Source: CBDULX01 sp965368175 (lineage in GTDB: Bacteria > Pseudomonadota > Gammaproteobacteria > SZUA-229). Taken from it: a stretch of DNA of 21,301 nt. The stretch is from assembly GCA_965368175.1 (NCBI GenBank), contig CBDULX010000026.1:1-21301 (forward strand), in the 5' to 3' direction. Positions within the stretch are counted from its first letter, which is position 1; each line of letters opens with the position of its first letter. This document shows, piece after piece, positions 1 to 7,275 of the stretch. A model generated the notes under the pieces. The model saw only the letters and a program-made list of their open reading frames with translations, ran no database searches and was not told where the DNA came from. A program made the translations under genes and the position numbers.

Positions 1-11
1 GTTAAAGTAAA

Positions 12-50
12 TTGACCTACATCAGTTCCTGAAACAAAATTTTTAATTAT
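12..50 (+). promoter_or_regulatory. FNR/DNR-type box and -10 region upstream of the hemerythrin gene
   Basis: TTGAC-CTAC-ATCAG at 12-25 matches the FNR/DNR/NNR palindrome TTGAY-N4-RTCAA with one mismatch in the last base. An A/T-rich TAATTAT at 44-50 sits where a -10 would fall in a class II activated promoter. The ATG is at 96. Which regulator of the Crp/Fnr family binds cannot be told from the site. Confidence 0.65.
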
Positions 51-95
51 GCTCCAGCCTTACTGTATGAGCCCAACCAGACAAAGGAGAATTCA

Positions 96-671
96 ATGAC
101 CACCTTAACCAAGGGCATTAGCATGTTCCTGCTATCTGCCTTGATCATGGCGCTGCTGGTAATGATTGTTCTTGGATTCATGCTGGGCTTCACCCATCCA
201 CTGCCCTGGATACTGATCGCCGTTCTTGCCATTATTCCTTTTATACATGACAAAATTGTATCCAATCGCTTTGTTGAATGGAGCGACTCATTAAGTGTAG
301 GTATCGAAGCCATCGATGCCGATCACAAACGGCTACTGGGCATGCTCAACCAGTTACAAACCGCGGCTCATTACCACACCGATGATGATTTGATTGAAAA
401 AACATTGAATGAACTGGTGGAATACACCAAATATCATTTCAGTCGTGAAGAAGAAATCATGCAGGCCAATGCCTATCCTGATTTTGATGCTCATAAACAA
501 CAGCATGAAACCATGATAAAGGAGGTATCCAGGTTTATTGATGAATATCGTGTCGACAAAACCCGCACAATCGATAATGTTACTCAGTTCCTGAAATCCT
601 GGTTAATAAATCACATAAAAGGCAGTGACCAGGACTACGCGCCATTTCTCAAACAGAAGGGCGTTAAATAA
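96..671 (+). CDS. Membrane-anchored bacteriohemerythrin
   Basis: The 191-residue protein has two hydrophobic segments (about 8-30 and 37-50) followed by a cytoplasmic hemerythrin domain (about 58-185). All the diiron ligands expected of the family are visible: H77, H114 with E118 (HxxxE), H133 and H137 (HxxxH), and H173 with D178 (HxxxxD). Hemerythrins bind O2, and some also bind NO, at a non-heme diiron centre. Start at 96 is supported by AAAGGAGA at 83-90. The gene stands alone between its own FNR/DNR-type box and a hairpin terminator, just upstream of norCB. I infer a role in binding NO or O2 at the membrane close to NorCB; the ligand is not proven by the sequence. The family call is secure. 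Confidence 0.9.
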   Translation: MTTLTKGISMFLLSALIMALLVMIVLGFMLGFTHPLPWILIAVLAIIPFIHDKIVSNRFVEWSDSLSVGIEAIDADHKRLLGMLNQLQTAAHYHTDDDLIEKTLNELVEYTKYHFSREEEIMQANAYPDFDAHKQQHETMIKEVSRFIDEYRVDKTRTIDNVTQFLKSWLINHIKGSDQDYAPFLKQKGVK

Positions 672-692
672 TTTTCTTTTCATCTCTCCTTC

Positions 693-731
693 ACCAGCGC
701 ACCAACATATTGTTGCGCTGGTTATTTATTT
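693..731 (+). terminator. Hairpin terminator after the hemerythrin gene
   Basis: A perfect 9-bp stem (693-701 with 714-722) with a 12-nt loop is followed by a T-rich run TTATTTATTTA. It lies 21 bases after the stop codon, consistent with rho-independent termination before norC. Confidence 0.55.
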
Positions 732-787
732 ACATCACCCAAGTCTTATATAACCAAACACCAATATAACAGTCTCATTTAACCACT

Positions 788-829
788 TTGACGTACATCA
801 AGCCAAAAATTTAATCACGATGTGATAAT
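788..829 (+). promoter_or_regulatory. norCB promoter: perfect FNR/DNR-type box plus -10
   Basis: TTGAC-GTAC-ATCAA at 788-801 is a perfect match to the FNR/DNR palindrome. GATAAT at 824-829 is a good -10, with 32 bp between the centre of the box and the centre of the hexamer. That places the box near -41.5 of a start at about 836, the class II activator position. norC begins at 868. Confidence 0.85.
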
Positions 830-867
830 CCGCCGACCATCCTAAAACCCTGTGAGGGCAAAAAAAA

Positions 868-1302
868 ATGAGTGGAGCATTCACTAAAACAACTGCAAGG
901 AACATCTTCTATGGGGGAAGTATTTTCTTCATGCTTATGTTGATTGCATTAACCTTTGATACGATGGGGGCATTGCCTAAGCGTGATCATCGCGAAAATA
1001 TTACACCGCAAGTTGCCTTAGGTAAGAAGGTGTGGGAAGACAATAACTGCATTGGCTGCCATACCCTGATGGGTGAAGGCGCTTACTTTGCTCCAGAACT
1101 TGGTAATGTTTATGACCGGTTTGGCAAAAGTAAGGAAGCCATTATCGGTTTTATCCAGAGTCGCCCAGTTGAAGGCATCCCCGGTCGTCGCAGTATGCCC
1201 CAGTTCAATCTGTCTCAGGAAGAACTGGAAGCGGTTGCAGATTTTCTTAAATGGACATCTGAAATTGACGATGCCAACTGGCCACCCAATATTCAAGGTT
1301 AA
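868..1302 (+). CDS. norC: Nitric oxide reductase subunit C (cytochrome c subunit)
   Basis: This is the membrane-anchored monoheme cytochrome c subunit of the cNOR complex, which passes electrons from periplasmic donors to NorB. The 144-residue protein has an N-terminal membrane anchor (about 14-35), a CIGCH heme c site at 61-65 and the likely axial methionine M110 in a GRRSMPQF segment; length is typical of the family. The TLMGEGAYFAPEL stretch after the heme site is characteristic of NorC. It starts 67 bases after a perfect FNR/DNR box and is followed 18 bases later by norB, so the two form one operon. Identification is firm. Confidence 0.97.
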   Translation: MSGAFTKTTARNIFYGGSIFFMLMLIALTFDTMGALPKRDHRENITPQVALGKKVWEDNNCIGCHTLMGEGAYFAPELGNVYDRFGKSKEAIIGFIQSRPVEGIPGRRSMPQFNLSQEELEAVADFLKWTSEIDDANWPPNIQG

Positions 1303-1320
1303 GACTGAGGAACAACATAT

Positions 1321-2709
1321 ATGAAATATCAATCACAATCGGTCGCAAAGCTGTATTTCATAGCAGCTATTGCACTTTTCGCTGCTCAGATTCTGTTTGG
1401 CCTTATCATGGGTCTACAGTATGTCGTGGGTGATTTCCTGTTCCCGGAAATCCCATTTAATGTTGCGCGTATGGTTCACACCAATACATTAATTGTATGG
1501 CTGTTATTCGGTTTTATGGGTGCAGCCTACTATCTGGTTCCTGAAGAAGCTGAAACTGAACTCCACAGTCCCAAACTGGCGGTAGCTCTGTTCTGGATCT
1601 TCCTCGGTGCCGCAGGTGCAACCGTAGCTGCTTATCTGTTAGTTAATTACGCCACACTGGCAGCCGCTACAGGTAATGACCTGTTACCCACTATGGGTCG
1701 AGAATTCCTGGAACAACCCACCATTACCAAGATAGGTATCGTAGTAGTGGCTCTCGGCTTCCTCTACAACATCGGCATGACGATTTTAAAAGGCCGTAAA
1801 ACCAGCATCAATCTGGTTTTATTCTTAGGTCTGGTTGGTCTTGCCGTGTTCTTCCTGTTCTCTTTCTACAATCCTGAAAACCTGGTGCTGGATAAATATT
1901 TCTGGTGGTGGGTAGTTCATCTTTGGGTAGAAGGCGTATGGGAACTGATCATGGGTGCAATCCTGGCTTTTGTACTTATTAAAGTGACCGGTGTAGACCG
2001 TGAAGTCATTGAGAAATGGCTCTACATTATTATCGCCATGGCCCTGATCACCGGTATTCTGGGTACAGGACATCACTTCTACTGGATTGGTGCACCCGAA
2101 TACTGGCAGACCATCGGTTCTATCTTCTCAGCACTGGAGCCTATCCCATTCTTTATGATGACCCTGTTTGCCTTTAACATGGTAAACCGTCGTCGTCGCG
2201 AGCATCCCAACAAAGCCGCTACTTTATGGGCACTGGGTACTGCAGTAATGGCGTTTCTGGGCGCAGGTGTGTGGGGCTTCCTGCATACACTGGCACCGGT
2301 TAACTACTATACTCATGGCACACAGGTTACAGCGGCACATGGTCATATGGCCTTCTACGGTGCTTATGTCATGATCGTGATCACCATCATTTCTTATTCA
2401 ATGCCACTCATTCGTGGTCGTGCAGCTGCCAACAGTCCTAAAGCTCAGGTGGTTGAAATGTGGAGTTTCTGGTTAATGACTATCTCTATGGTCTTCATAA
2501 CCCTGTTCCTGACTGGTGCCGGCATCCTGCAAGTCTGGCTGCAACGTTTCAGTGATTCGCCTCAGTCATTTATGGCGGTTCAGGACAATATCGCCATATT
2601 TTACTGGATGCGTGAAATAGCCGGCCTGGTGTTCCTGACTGGCTTGATCGCTTATATCACCAGTTTCTTTATAGGCGGTGAAGAAGCCGCTGTAGAAGCA
2701 TCGTCATAA
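1321..2709 (+). CDS. norB: Nitric oxide reductase subunit B (catalytic)
   Basis: NorB is the 12-helix heme-copper-oxidase-superfamily subunit that reduces 2 NO to N2O at a heme b3/FeB site in the inner membrane. The 462 residues carry the full ligand set: H53 and H342 for heme b, H340 for heme b3, H200, H251 and H252 for FeB, and glutamates E204 and E273. These match Pseudomonas aeruginosa NorB with a uniform offset of 7 residues (H60, H349, H347, H207, H258, H259, E211, E280). There is no N-terminal extension as in quinol-dependent qNOR, so it works with NorC. The start has GAGGA about 10 bases upstream. The operon ends in a strong terminator 8 bases after the stop. Confidence 0.98.
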   Translation: MKYQSQSVAKLYFIAAIALFAAQILFGLIMGLQYVVGDFLFPEIPFNVARMVHTNTLIVWLLFGFMGAAYYLVPEEAETELHSPKLAVALFWIFLGAAGATVAAYLLVNYATLAAATGNDLLPTMGREFLEQPTITKIGIVVVALGFLYNIGMTILKGRKTSINLVLFLGLVGLAVFFLFSFYNPENLVLDKYFWWWVVHLWVEGVWELIMGAILAFVLIKVTGVDREVIEKWLYIIIAMALITGILGTGHHFYWIGAPEYWQTIGSIFSALEPIPFFMMTLFAFNMVNRRRREHPNKAATLWALGTAVMAFLGAGVWGFLHTLAPVNYYTHGTQVTAAHGHMAFYGAYVMIVITIISYSMPLIRGRAAANSPKAQVVEMWSFWLMTISMVFITLFLTGAGILQVWLQRFSDSPQSFMAVQDNIAIFYWMREIAGLVFLTGLIAYITSFFIGGEEAAVEASS

Positions 2710-2716
2710 GCCCTAA

Positions 2717-2746
2717 TGTCCGGACCGAAAGGTCCGGACGTTTTTT
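2717..2746 (+). terminator. Rho-independent terminator of norCB
   Basis: A perfect 9-bp GC-rich stem (GTCCGGACC at 2718-2726 with its complement at 2731-2739), a GAAA tetraloop and a six-T run at 2741-2746. It cleanly separates norCB from norQ, which therefore needs its own promoter or readthrough. Confidence 0.93.
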
Positions 2747-2800
2747 AAAAGCTGTGTGACTGGCAAGCAAACAAATATTCATCACTGTTTTTATGAAATG

Positions 2801-2824
2801 TTTTAATCAAGACAATTGATAAAA
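2801..2824 (+). promoter_or_regulatory. Imperfect palindrome upstream of norQ, possible operator
   Basis: TTTTAATCAA (2801-2810) and TTGATAAAA (2816-2824) are inverted copies apart from one extra base, separated by 5 bases. The half-sites resemble FNR half-sites but point outwards, so this is not a canonical FNR/DNR box. It lies 40 bases before the norQ start in the only gap from which norQ could have its own promoter. Confidence 0.25.
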
Positions 2825-2864
2825 ACAAAAAGATCATAAATGCCCAAACCCCCTGGAGACAGGC

Positions 2865-3689
2865 ATGAAAGAATCACCGGCCGAAGTGGCAGACCTTAAA
2901 AGCGTATCAGAACTTCCCTATTATTTGCCCCACGGCAATGAAGTCGAATTATTCCAGCACGCCTATAACAATCAGTTACCATTACTAATTAAAGGCCCAA
3001 CCGGTTGTGGTAAAACCCGCTTCATTACTCATATGGCGAAAAAACTGGGACGACCTCTTTACACTGTTTCCTGTCATGATGATTTAACCGCCTCAGATTT
3101 AATTGGTCGTCACCTGATTGGTGATGGCGCCACTTACTGGAATGATGGTCCCTTAACGCGTGCTGTGCGTGAAGGCGCGATCTGTTATCTGGATGAAGTG
3201 GTAGAAGCCCGCAAGGACACCACCGTAGTAATTCATCCTTTGAGCGATGATCGTCGTATATTACCCATCGAACGTACCGGCGAGCTTATCGAGGCACCCA
3301 AAGAATTTATGCTGGTGGTGTCTTACAATCCTGGTTATCAAAATTTACTCAAGGGCATGAAACCCAGCACCAAACAACGCTTTGTTGCTATGCGTTTTAA
3401 TTTCCCCAAACCGGGTCATGAACAGACCATTCTCTGTGGAGAAACAGGTATTGACCCTGCCATGGCGAAACGTCTGGTGTCACTGGCTAATGCCATGCGA
3501 TCACTGAAAGACCATGACCTTGAAGAAGCTGCATCCACGCGGTTACTGGTGTACACCATTCGACTGATTCAGGCCGGTTACGATCCGGTTGAAGCCTGTC
3601 GCAATGCACTGGTGGAACCTTTAACCGATGACATTGAAACCATTAACGCTCTGATGGAGGTGGTCTATGCCACCTTTGGATACGACTGA
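2865..3689 (+). CDS. norQ: NorQ/NirQ MoxR-type AAA+ ATPase
   Basis: NorQ is the AAA+ partner of NorD needed to activate cNOR, probably by enabling insertion of the non-heme iron FeB. The 274-residue protein has Walker A GPTGCGKT at 44-51, Walker B ICYLDEV at 106-112, a sensor-1 asparagine (N155 in SYNPG), a likely arginine finger R172 in STKQRF and a sensor-2 arginine R226 in STRLL. Length and motifs are those of the NorQ/CbbQ group of MoxR ATPases. GGAG at 2855-2858 supports the start. Its 3' end overlaps the next gene by 23 bases, and norD follows two genes later, which confirms NorQ rather than CbbQ. Confidence 0.94.
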   Translation: MKESPAEVADLKSVSELPYYLPHGNEVELFQHAYNNQLPLLIKGPTGCGKTRFITHMAKKLGRPLYTVSCHDDLTASDLIGRHLIGDGATYWNDGPLTRAVREGAICYLDEVVEARKDTTVVIHPLSDDRRILPIERTGELIEAPKEFMLVVSYNPGYQNLLKGMKPSTKQRFVAMRFNFPKPGHEQTILCGETGIDPAMAKRLVSLANAMRSLKDHDLEEAASTRLLVYTIRLIQAGYDPVEACRNALVEPLTDDIETINALMEVVYATFGYD

Positions 3690-4068
3690 TAACCCGAACG
3701 CCATTAAACTGGCTACTCAGGCAGAAGCCCTGTATCTGGCGAATCTTTTGCTACTGCCAGGTATTGCCTTTATTTTTTTGATTCTGCTGTATGTCCGACA
3801 TGCTGCACACGGGCCGCCACTGGTTCGCTGCCATCTTAAACAAACGATGAATGCGAGTATCTGGGCAGGCATTTTACTCGTCATTATTAACGGCCTGATT
3901 CTTATACTGGGCAGTTATTCAGAACCCTGGACCTGGGTGGTTTTAATCATATATTTCACCAGCATTCACGCCACACTGGTATTACTGGGCGTAGTAGGTC
4001 TATCGAAAGCCATGGCCGGCAGGCACTATCATTATCCGATCATTGGCAATCGGTGCGCCGAACAATGA
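3667..4068 (+). CDS. Small three-TM membrane protein in the nor operon (DUF4870-like tail)
   Basis: A 133-residue integral membrane protein with hydrophobic segments at about 24-43, 62-82 and 88-112. The ending KAMAGRHYHYPIIG resembles the C-terminal 'KA..G..YRYPL' signature of the DUF4870/Tic20-like small membrane proteins; this is pattern recognition only. The start lies inside norQ (23-base overlap) and has a strong Shine-Dalgarno GGAGG 6 bases upstream, implying translational coupling. Position between norQ and norD suggests help in NorCB assembly, but the molecular function is unknown. Confidence 0.72.
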   Translation: MPPLDTTDNPNAIKLATQAEALYLANLLLLPGIAFIFLILLYVRHAAHGPPLVRCHLKQTMNASIWAGILLVIINGLILILGSYSEPWTWVVLIIYFTSIHATLVLLGVVGLSKAMAGRHYHYPIIGNRCAEQ

Positions 4069-4099
4069 ACTATTACCATCTTATAGCAACCTAAACACT

Positions 4100-5113
4100 A
4101 TGGTTATGACCCAGCTCCAGATCAGTCGTCGCACCGCCCAGACTTTGTTTTTTCTGGCATTTATGCTGGCACCCATTCTGGATATCTTCCGGCTTGATCT
4201 GTATCTGGGGCACTTTATTATATTTGGCCAGAACTGGACTCTGGGCCTGGGCAGCTTTCAACTGGGTGATATGTCAGCTGGTGAAGCGGCGCTACAAATT
4301 CTCCTTAGGGTATTCATTCCCCTCTTTATTGTTATAGGCCTGGTGATTGGCAGTGCCTGGAAATATGGCCGTCTTTATTGTGGCTGGCTGTGTCCGCACT
4401 TTTCTGTGGTGGAAATGATCAACAAACTGATGTTTCGTGCCAGTGGCAAACCCAGTATCTGGGAAAAAAATCCATTACCTGCAAAGCAGGCAGACAATCG
4501 AATCATTACACCTAATAGACTGCACTGGATCAGTGTATTCATCACTGTACTGTTTTTCTCTTTTTTATGGGCAGTAACCTTCCTGACCTATTTACTGCCA
4601 CCAAAAGTTATCTATACCAATCTGTTTACTGCGGAACTTACCCGTAACCAGGGTATTTTCCTGTTTGTTACCACCGCCTTACTAACCATAGAATTCACCT
4701 TCGCCCGCCACCTGTTCTGTCGTTTTGCCTGTGCTGTGGGAGTATTCCAAAGCCTGTCATGGATGGGTAATAAAAAAGCCATGGTGATTGGATTCAACGA
4801 ACAACACGCCCGAGAATGTCAGAACTGTAACAACGCCTGTGACAATATTTGCCCCATGCGTCTAAAACCGCGCACGGTAAAGCGGAAAATGTTTACCTGC
4901 ACCACCTGCGGCGAGTGCATCAGCGCCTGCCAGACAACTCAACAAAGCCGACAACGTGCAGGTCTGTTGAAATGGGTCAGCGATGAATGTGCGCTGCATG
5001 TTTCCGACCGCGGCTTTGGCAAATACCCAAAAGTACCCGAACATTGTTTTGAGGTAAAACCTGAACCCAGCCGACACACAGCGAATAATAAACAGCTGAA
5101 AAGTCCGTCATGA
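4100..5113 (+). CDS. Membrane-bound 4Fe-4S ferredoxin of the NapH/NosR/CcoG type
   Basis: A polytopic membrane protein with about five hydrophobic segments (near 13-30, 69-86, 142-166, 184-201 and 205-222) and a C-terminal ferredoxin domain. Cysteine motifs are YCGWLCPHF (93-101), FCRFAC (206-211), a CxxCxxxCxxxCP cluster site (C240, C243, C247, C251) and a CxxCxxCxxxC site (C267, C270, C273, C277). Such proteins move electrons from quinol or NADH-side donors across or along the membrane, or reduce metal during cofactor assembly. I chose ATG 4100 (337 residues); a TTG at 4043 would add 19 residues overlapping the previous gene and has no better ribosome site. It overlaps norD by 4 bases (ATGA). 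I infer electron supply for NorCB maturation, for example reduction of iron for FeB. Confidence 0.85.
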   Translation: MVMTQLQISRRTAQTLFFLAFMLAPILDIFRLDLYLGHFIIFGQNWTLGLGSFQLGDMSAGEAALQILLRVFIPLFIVIGLVIGSAWKYGRLYCGWLCPHFSVVEMINKLMFRASGKPSIWEKNPLPAKQADNRIITPNRLHWISVFITVLFFSFLWAVTFLTYLLPPKVIYTNLFTAELTRNQGIFLFVTTALLTIEFTFARHLFCRFACAVGVFQSLSWMGNKKAMVIGFNEQHARECQNCNNACDNICPMRLKPRTVKRKMFTCTTCGECISACQTTQQSRQRAGLLKWVSDECALHVSDRGFGKYPKVPEHCFEVKPEPSRHTANNKQLKSPS

Positions 5114-6969
5114 TATTGGATATATTCGAACTCGAGGAACATGTCGGTAAATTCTGGGATCGCCTGGTGACACGAGCAAGCCAGACCAGTTACCCCGATG
5201 CTGCGGTTTATTTAAAAGACATCAACAAAACCCTGGGCATTATCTTTCGAGCCATGGGCGGCGATAAAGGTATTAGCGTTCAAACTACCACCGCCACCGA
5301 ACACCATGCACGACGCGGTTTATTGCAACGCATTGCCGGCAGCCAGTCTAAAGCTGAACTGGGCTGGGTGGATGATCACGCCCTGCGTCTACCTGAAAAA
5401 ATCGATATTTTTGCCGATAGTGGCTTAAACCGAAAACTCTACATCTGGCTGGCCGCTCTGGCGGCTACCGATGATGGACAGCCTGGCCCCTGGTTCAGCC
5501 GTAACCAGCAACTAACCCTTAAAGCCCTGCATCGATTCCCCGGACTGAAAGCAGATTATGAAAAACTGGCCGACGCCCAGCTGGCGATACGGCCTGATAT
5601 TCGTCTTCTACCAGAAGATGAAGCCGATCAGGAAAAGGCCGTCCAGCTGGCATTAAAATACCCAGGACAAAATGACCATTTTCCAGTTGCCAGACGGCCT
5701 CCGCATCCGGTCCTGATGTGGATGCACCCATCACCACCAATCACTGCCACTTCCAGCGCTGCTCGCGATATTGATCCAGATGATAATAGCCCTCAATCCA
5801 CCCCACAGCAGCAACAGGATAAACGTAAACGGTCTGCCCAGCGTGAAGATCTTGAAGAAAAAGAGGCAGGACTACTGGCTGTACGCTACGAGAATATTTT
5901 TTCCTGGGGAGAGTTCATCAAACTTAATCGAAATTCGGAAGATGAAGAGGATCTGGACCAGGCCTCAGCCGCTGCCGATGACATGGACACCCTGCACCTC
6001 ACTCAGGACAATAAAACCATTGCCAGCAAATTAAAATTCGATCTTGATCTACCTTCAGCAAGTCAGGATGATTTACCCATCGGCGAAGGTATATTACTCC
6101 CCGAATGGGATTACAAAAAACAGATCATGAAGCCAGATTACTGCTGCCTGCAGGAAATGCGGGCTCAAGATTTCGAACCCTGTGAGCTGCCACTACACCT
6201 GAAAAAAACGGCTCGTAAACTGAAAGCACAGTTCGAATCCATTCAGCCGACGCCGGTCTGGTTTCGAGCACAACCGGATGGCAGTGAAATTGATCTCGAT
6301 GCCTACCTTTCATTCACTACTGATCGCGCCAGCGGCCATGGCGAAATGACCGGCAACCTGTATAAAAACTTACGTGCTGCCCATCGAGACCTGTCCTGTC
6401 TGCTGTTAGCCGACCTCTCCATGTCCACAGACGCCTGGGTCAGCAACAGCGGACGTATCATCGATGTGATTCGTGACAGCCTGTACCTGTTTGCCGAAAG
6501 CCTCACCATCACCGGCGATCGTTTTGCCATCCACGGTTTTTCATCACGTAATCGTAATCATGTTCGATTTAACCTGATCAAATCTTTTGACGATAAATAC
6601 ACCGCCCATACCCGAGGCCTGATTCAGACCATCCGTCCCGGTTTTTATACTCGCATGGGGGCCGCCATTCGTCATTCAAGTAATCTTCTGGAAAAACAGT
6701 CCAGCACTCAAAAACTTTTATTAATCCTGACCGATGGCAAGCCCAATGACCTGGATGCCTACGAAGGCCGTTATGGCATAGAAGATACTCGAATGGCCAT
6801 ACTGGAGGCCAGACATAAAGGACTACAACCCTTCTGTGTCACCATTGACCAGGAGGCCGGCGACTACCTGCCCCACCTGTTTGGCTCTGGTGGCTATGTC
6901 GTTATTCGCAAAGCCGAAGACCTGCCAAAAGAATTACCATTACTGTATTACCGACTGACTCGGCAATAA
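5110..6969 (+). CDS. norD: NorD, VWA-domain activator of nitric oxide reductase
   Basis: NorD is the von Willebrand factor A protein that works with NorQ to activate cNOR. The 619-residue product has a long N-terminal helical region (1-200), an acidic, low-complexity linker (about 215-300, rich in S, Q, D and E), and a C-terminal VWA domain (about 425-610). The MIDAS metal site is intact: DLSMS at 435-439, T514 in YTRMGAA and TDGKPND at 541-547. Length is close to known NorD proteins. The ATG overlaps the ferredoxin stop codon (ATGA), so the two are translationally coupled. No clear terminator follows; a palindromic element begins 30 bases later. Confidence 0.94.
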   Translation: MILDIFELEEHVGKFWDRLVTRASQTSYPDAAVYLKDINKTLGIIFRAMGGDKGISVQTTTATEHHARRGLLQRIAGSQSKAELGWVDDHALRLPEKIDIFADSGLNRKLYIWLAALAATDDGQPGPWFSRNQQLTLKALHRFPGLKADYEKLADAQLAIRPDIRLLPEDEADQEKAVQLALKYPGQNDHFPVARRPPHPVLMWMHPSPPITATSSAARDIDPDDNSPQSTPQQQQDKRKRSAQREDLEEKEAGLLAVRYENIFSWGEFIKLNRNSEDEEDLDQASAAADDMDTLHLTQDNKTIASKLKFDLDLPSASQDDLPIGEGILLPEWDYKKQIMKPDYCCLQEMRAQDFEPCELPLHLKKTARKLKAQFESIQPTPVWFRAQPDGSEIDLDAYLSFTTDRASGHGEMTGNLYKNLRAAHRDLSCLLLADLSMSTDAWVSNSGRIIDVIRDSLYLFAESLTITGDRFAIHGFSSRNRNHVRFNLIKSFDDKYTAHTRGLIQTIRPGFYTRMGAAIRHSSNLLEKQSSTQKLLLILTDGKPNDLDAYEGRYGIEDTRMAILEARHKGLQPFCVTIDQEAGDYLPHLFGSGGYVVIRKAEDLPKELPLLYYRLTRQ

Positions 6970-6999
6970 CCAGTAGAATAGTCATTTGAAAATATACAG

Positions 7000-7119
7000 G
7001 CATGAGTCCGCTAATGAACGCAAATGCACGCAATTAAAAGCAAAGCATCTGTTTGTTGTGCGCCACAGGCGCACAAATAAAACATTAGCGTTTATTTGCG
7101 TTCATTAGCGGACTTATGC
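7000..7119. repeat. Palindromic element A: long inverted repeat of phased decamers
   Basis: Arms at 7000-7025 and 7094-7119 are inverted repeats matching at 25 of 26 positions. The arms read as consecutive roughly 10-base units (right arm ATTAGCGTTT, ATTTGCGTTC, ATTAGCGGAC). In the centre is a separate perfect hairpin: TTGTGCGCC at 7056-7064, loop ACA, complement at 7068-7076. It has no coding capacity. A related element (B) lies at 9379-9519. It occupies most of the gap between norD and the nnrS promoter. It could be a MITE-like or REP-like mobile palindrome; it might also end norD transcription. Confidence 0.8.
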
Positions 7120-7183
7120 TTTTTCCTTTGTTAAGTTATTACTCATCCTCATATCAAGCCTATGTATCACAAATTATGCATAG

Positions 7184-7224
7184 TTAACCTACATCAATGC
7201 GAATACGTCATTGTTATAGATAAT
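7184..7224 (+). promoter_or_regulatory. FNR/DNR-type box and -10 of nnrS
   Basis: TTAAC-CTAC-ATCAA at 7184-7197 matches the FNR/DNR palindrome with one change (G to A in the first half). GATAAT at 7219-7224 is the same -10 hexamer as at norC, 31 bp from box centre to hexamer centre. nnrS starts at 7276. Confidence 0.72.
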
Positions 7225-7275
7225 CCGGTAACATACGCGTTAACAGTCAGCAAAACTGGCAAAGACACCTGAATA

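Noticed and set aside
1321..2709. NO dismutase (Nod) or quinol-type NOR instead of NorB
   Set aside because: All cNOR ligands (H200, E204, H251, H252 for FeB) are intact and a NorC gene is directly upstream; there is no qNOR-type N-terminal extension.
4043..4099. TTG start for the ferredoxin at 4043
   Set aside because: The 19 extra residues overlap the previous gene, are not family-like, and no ribosome site supports it; ATG 4100 fits better.
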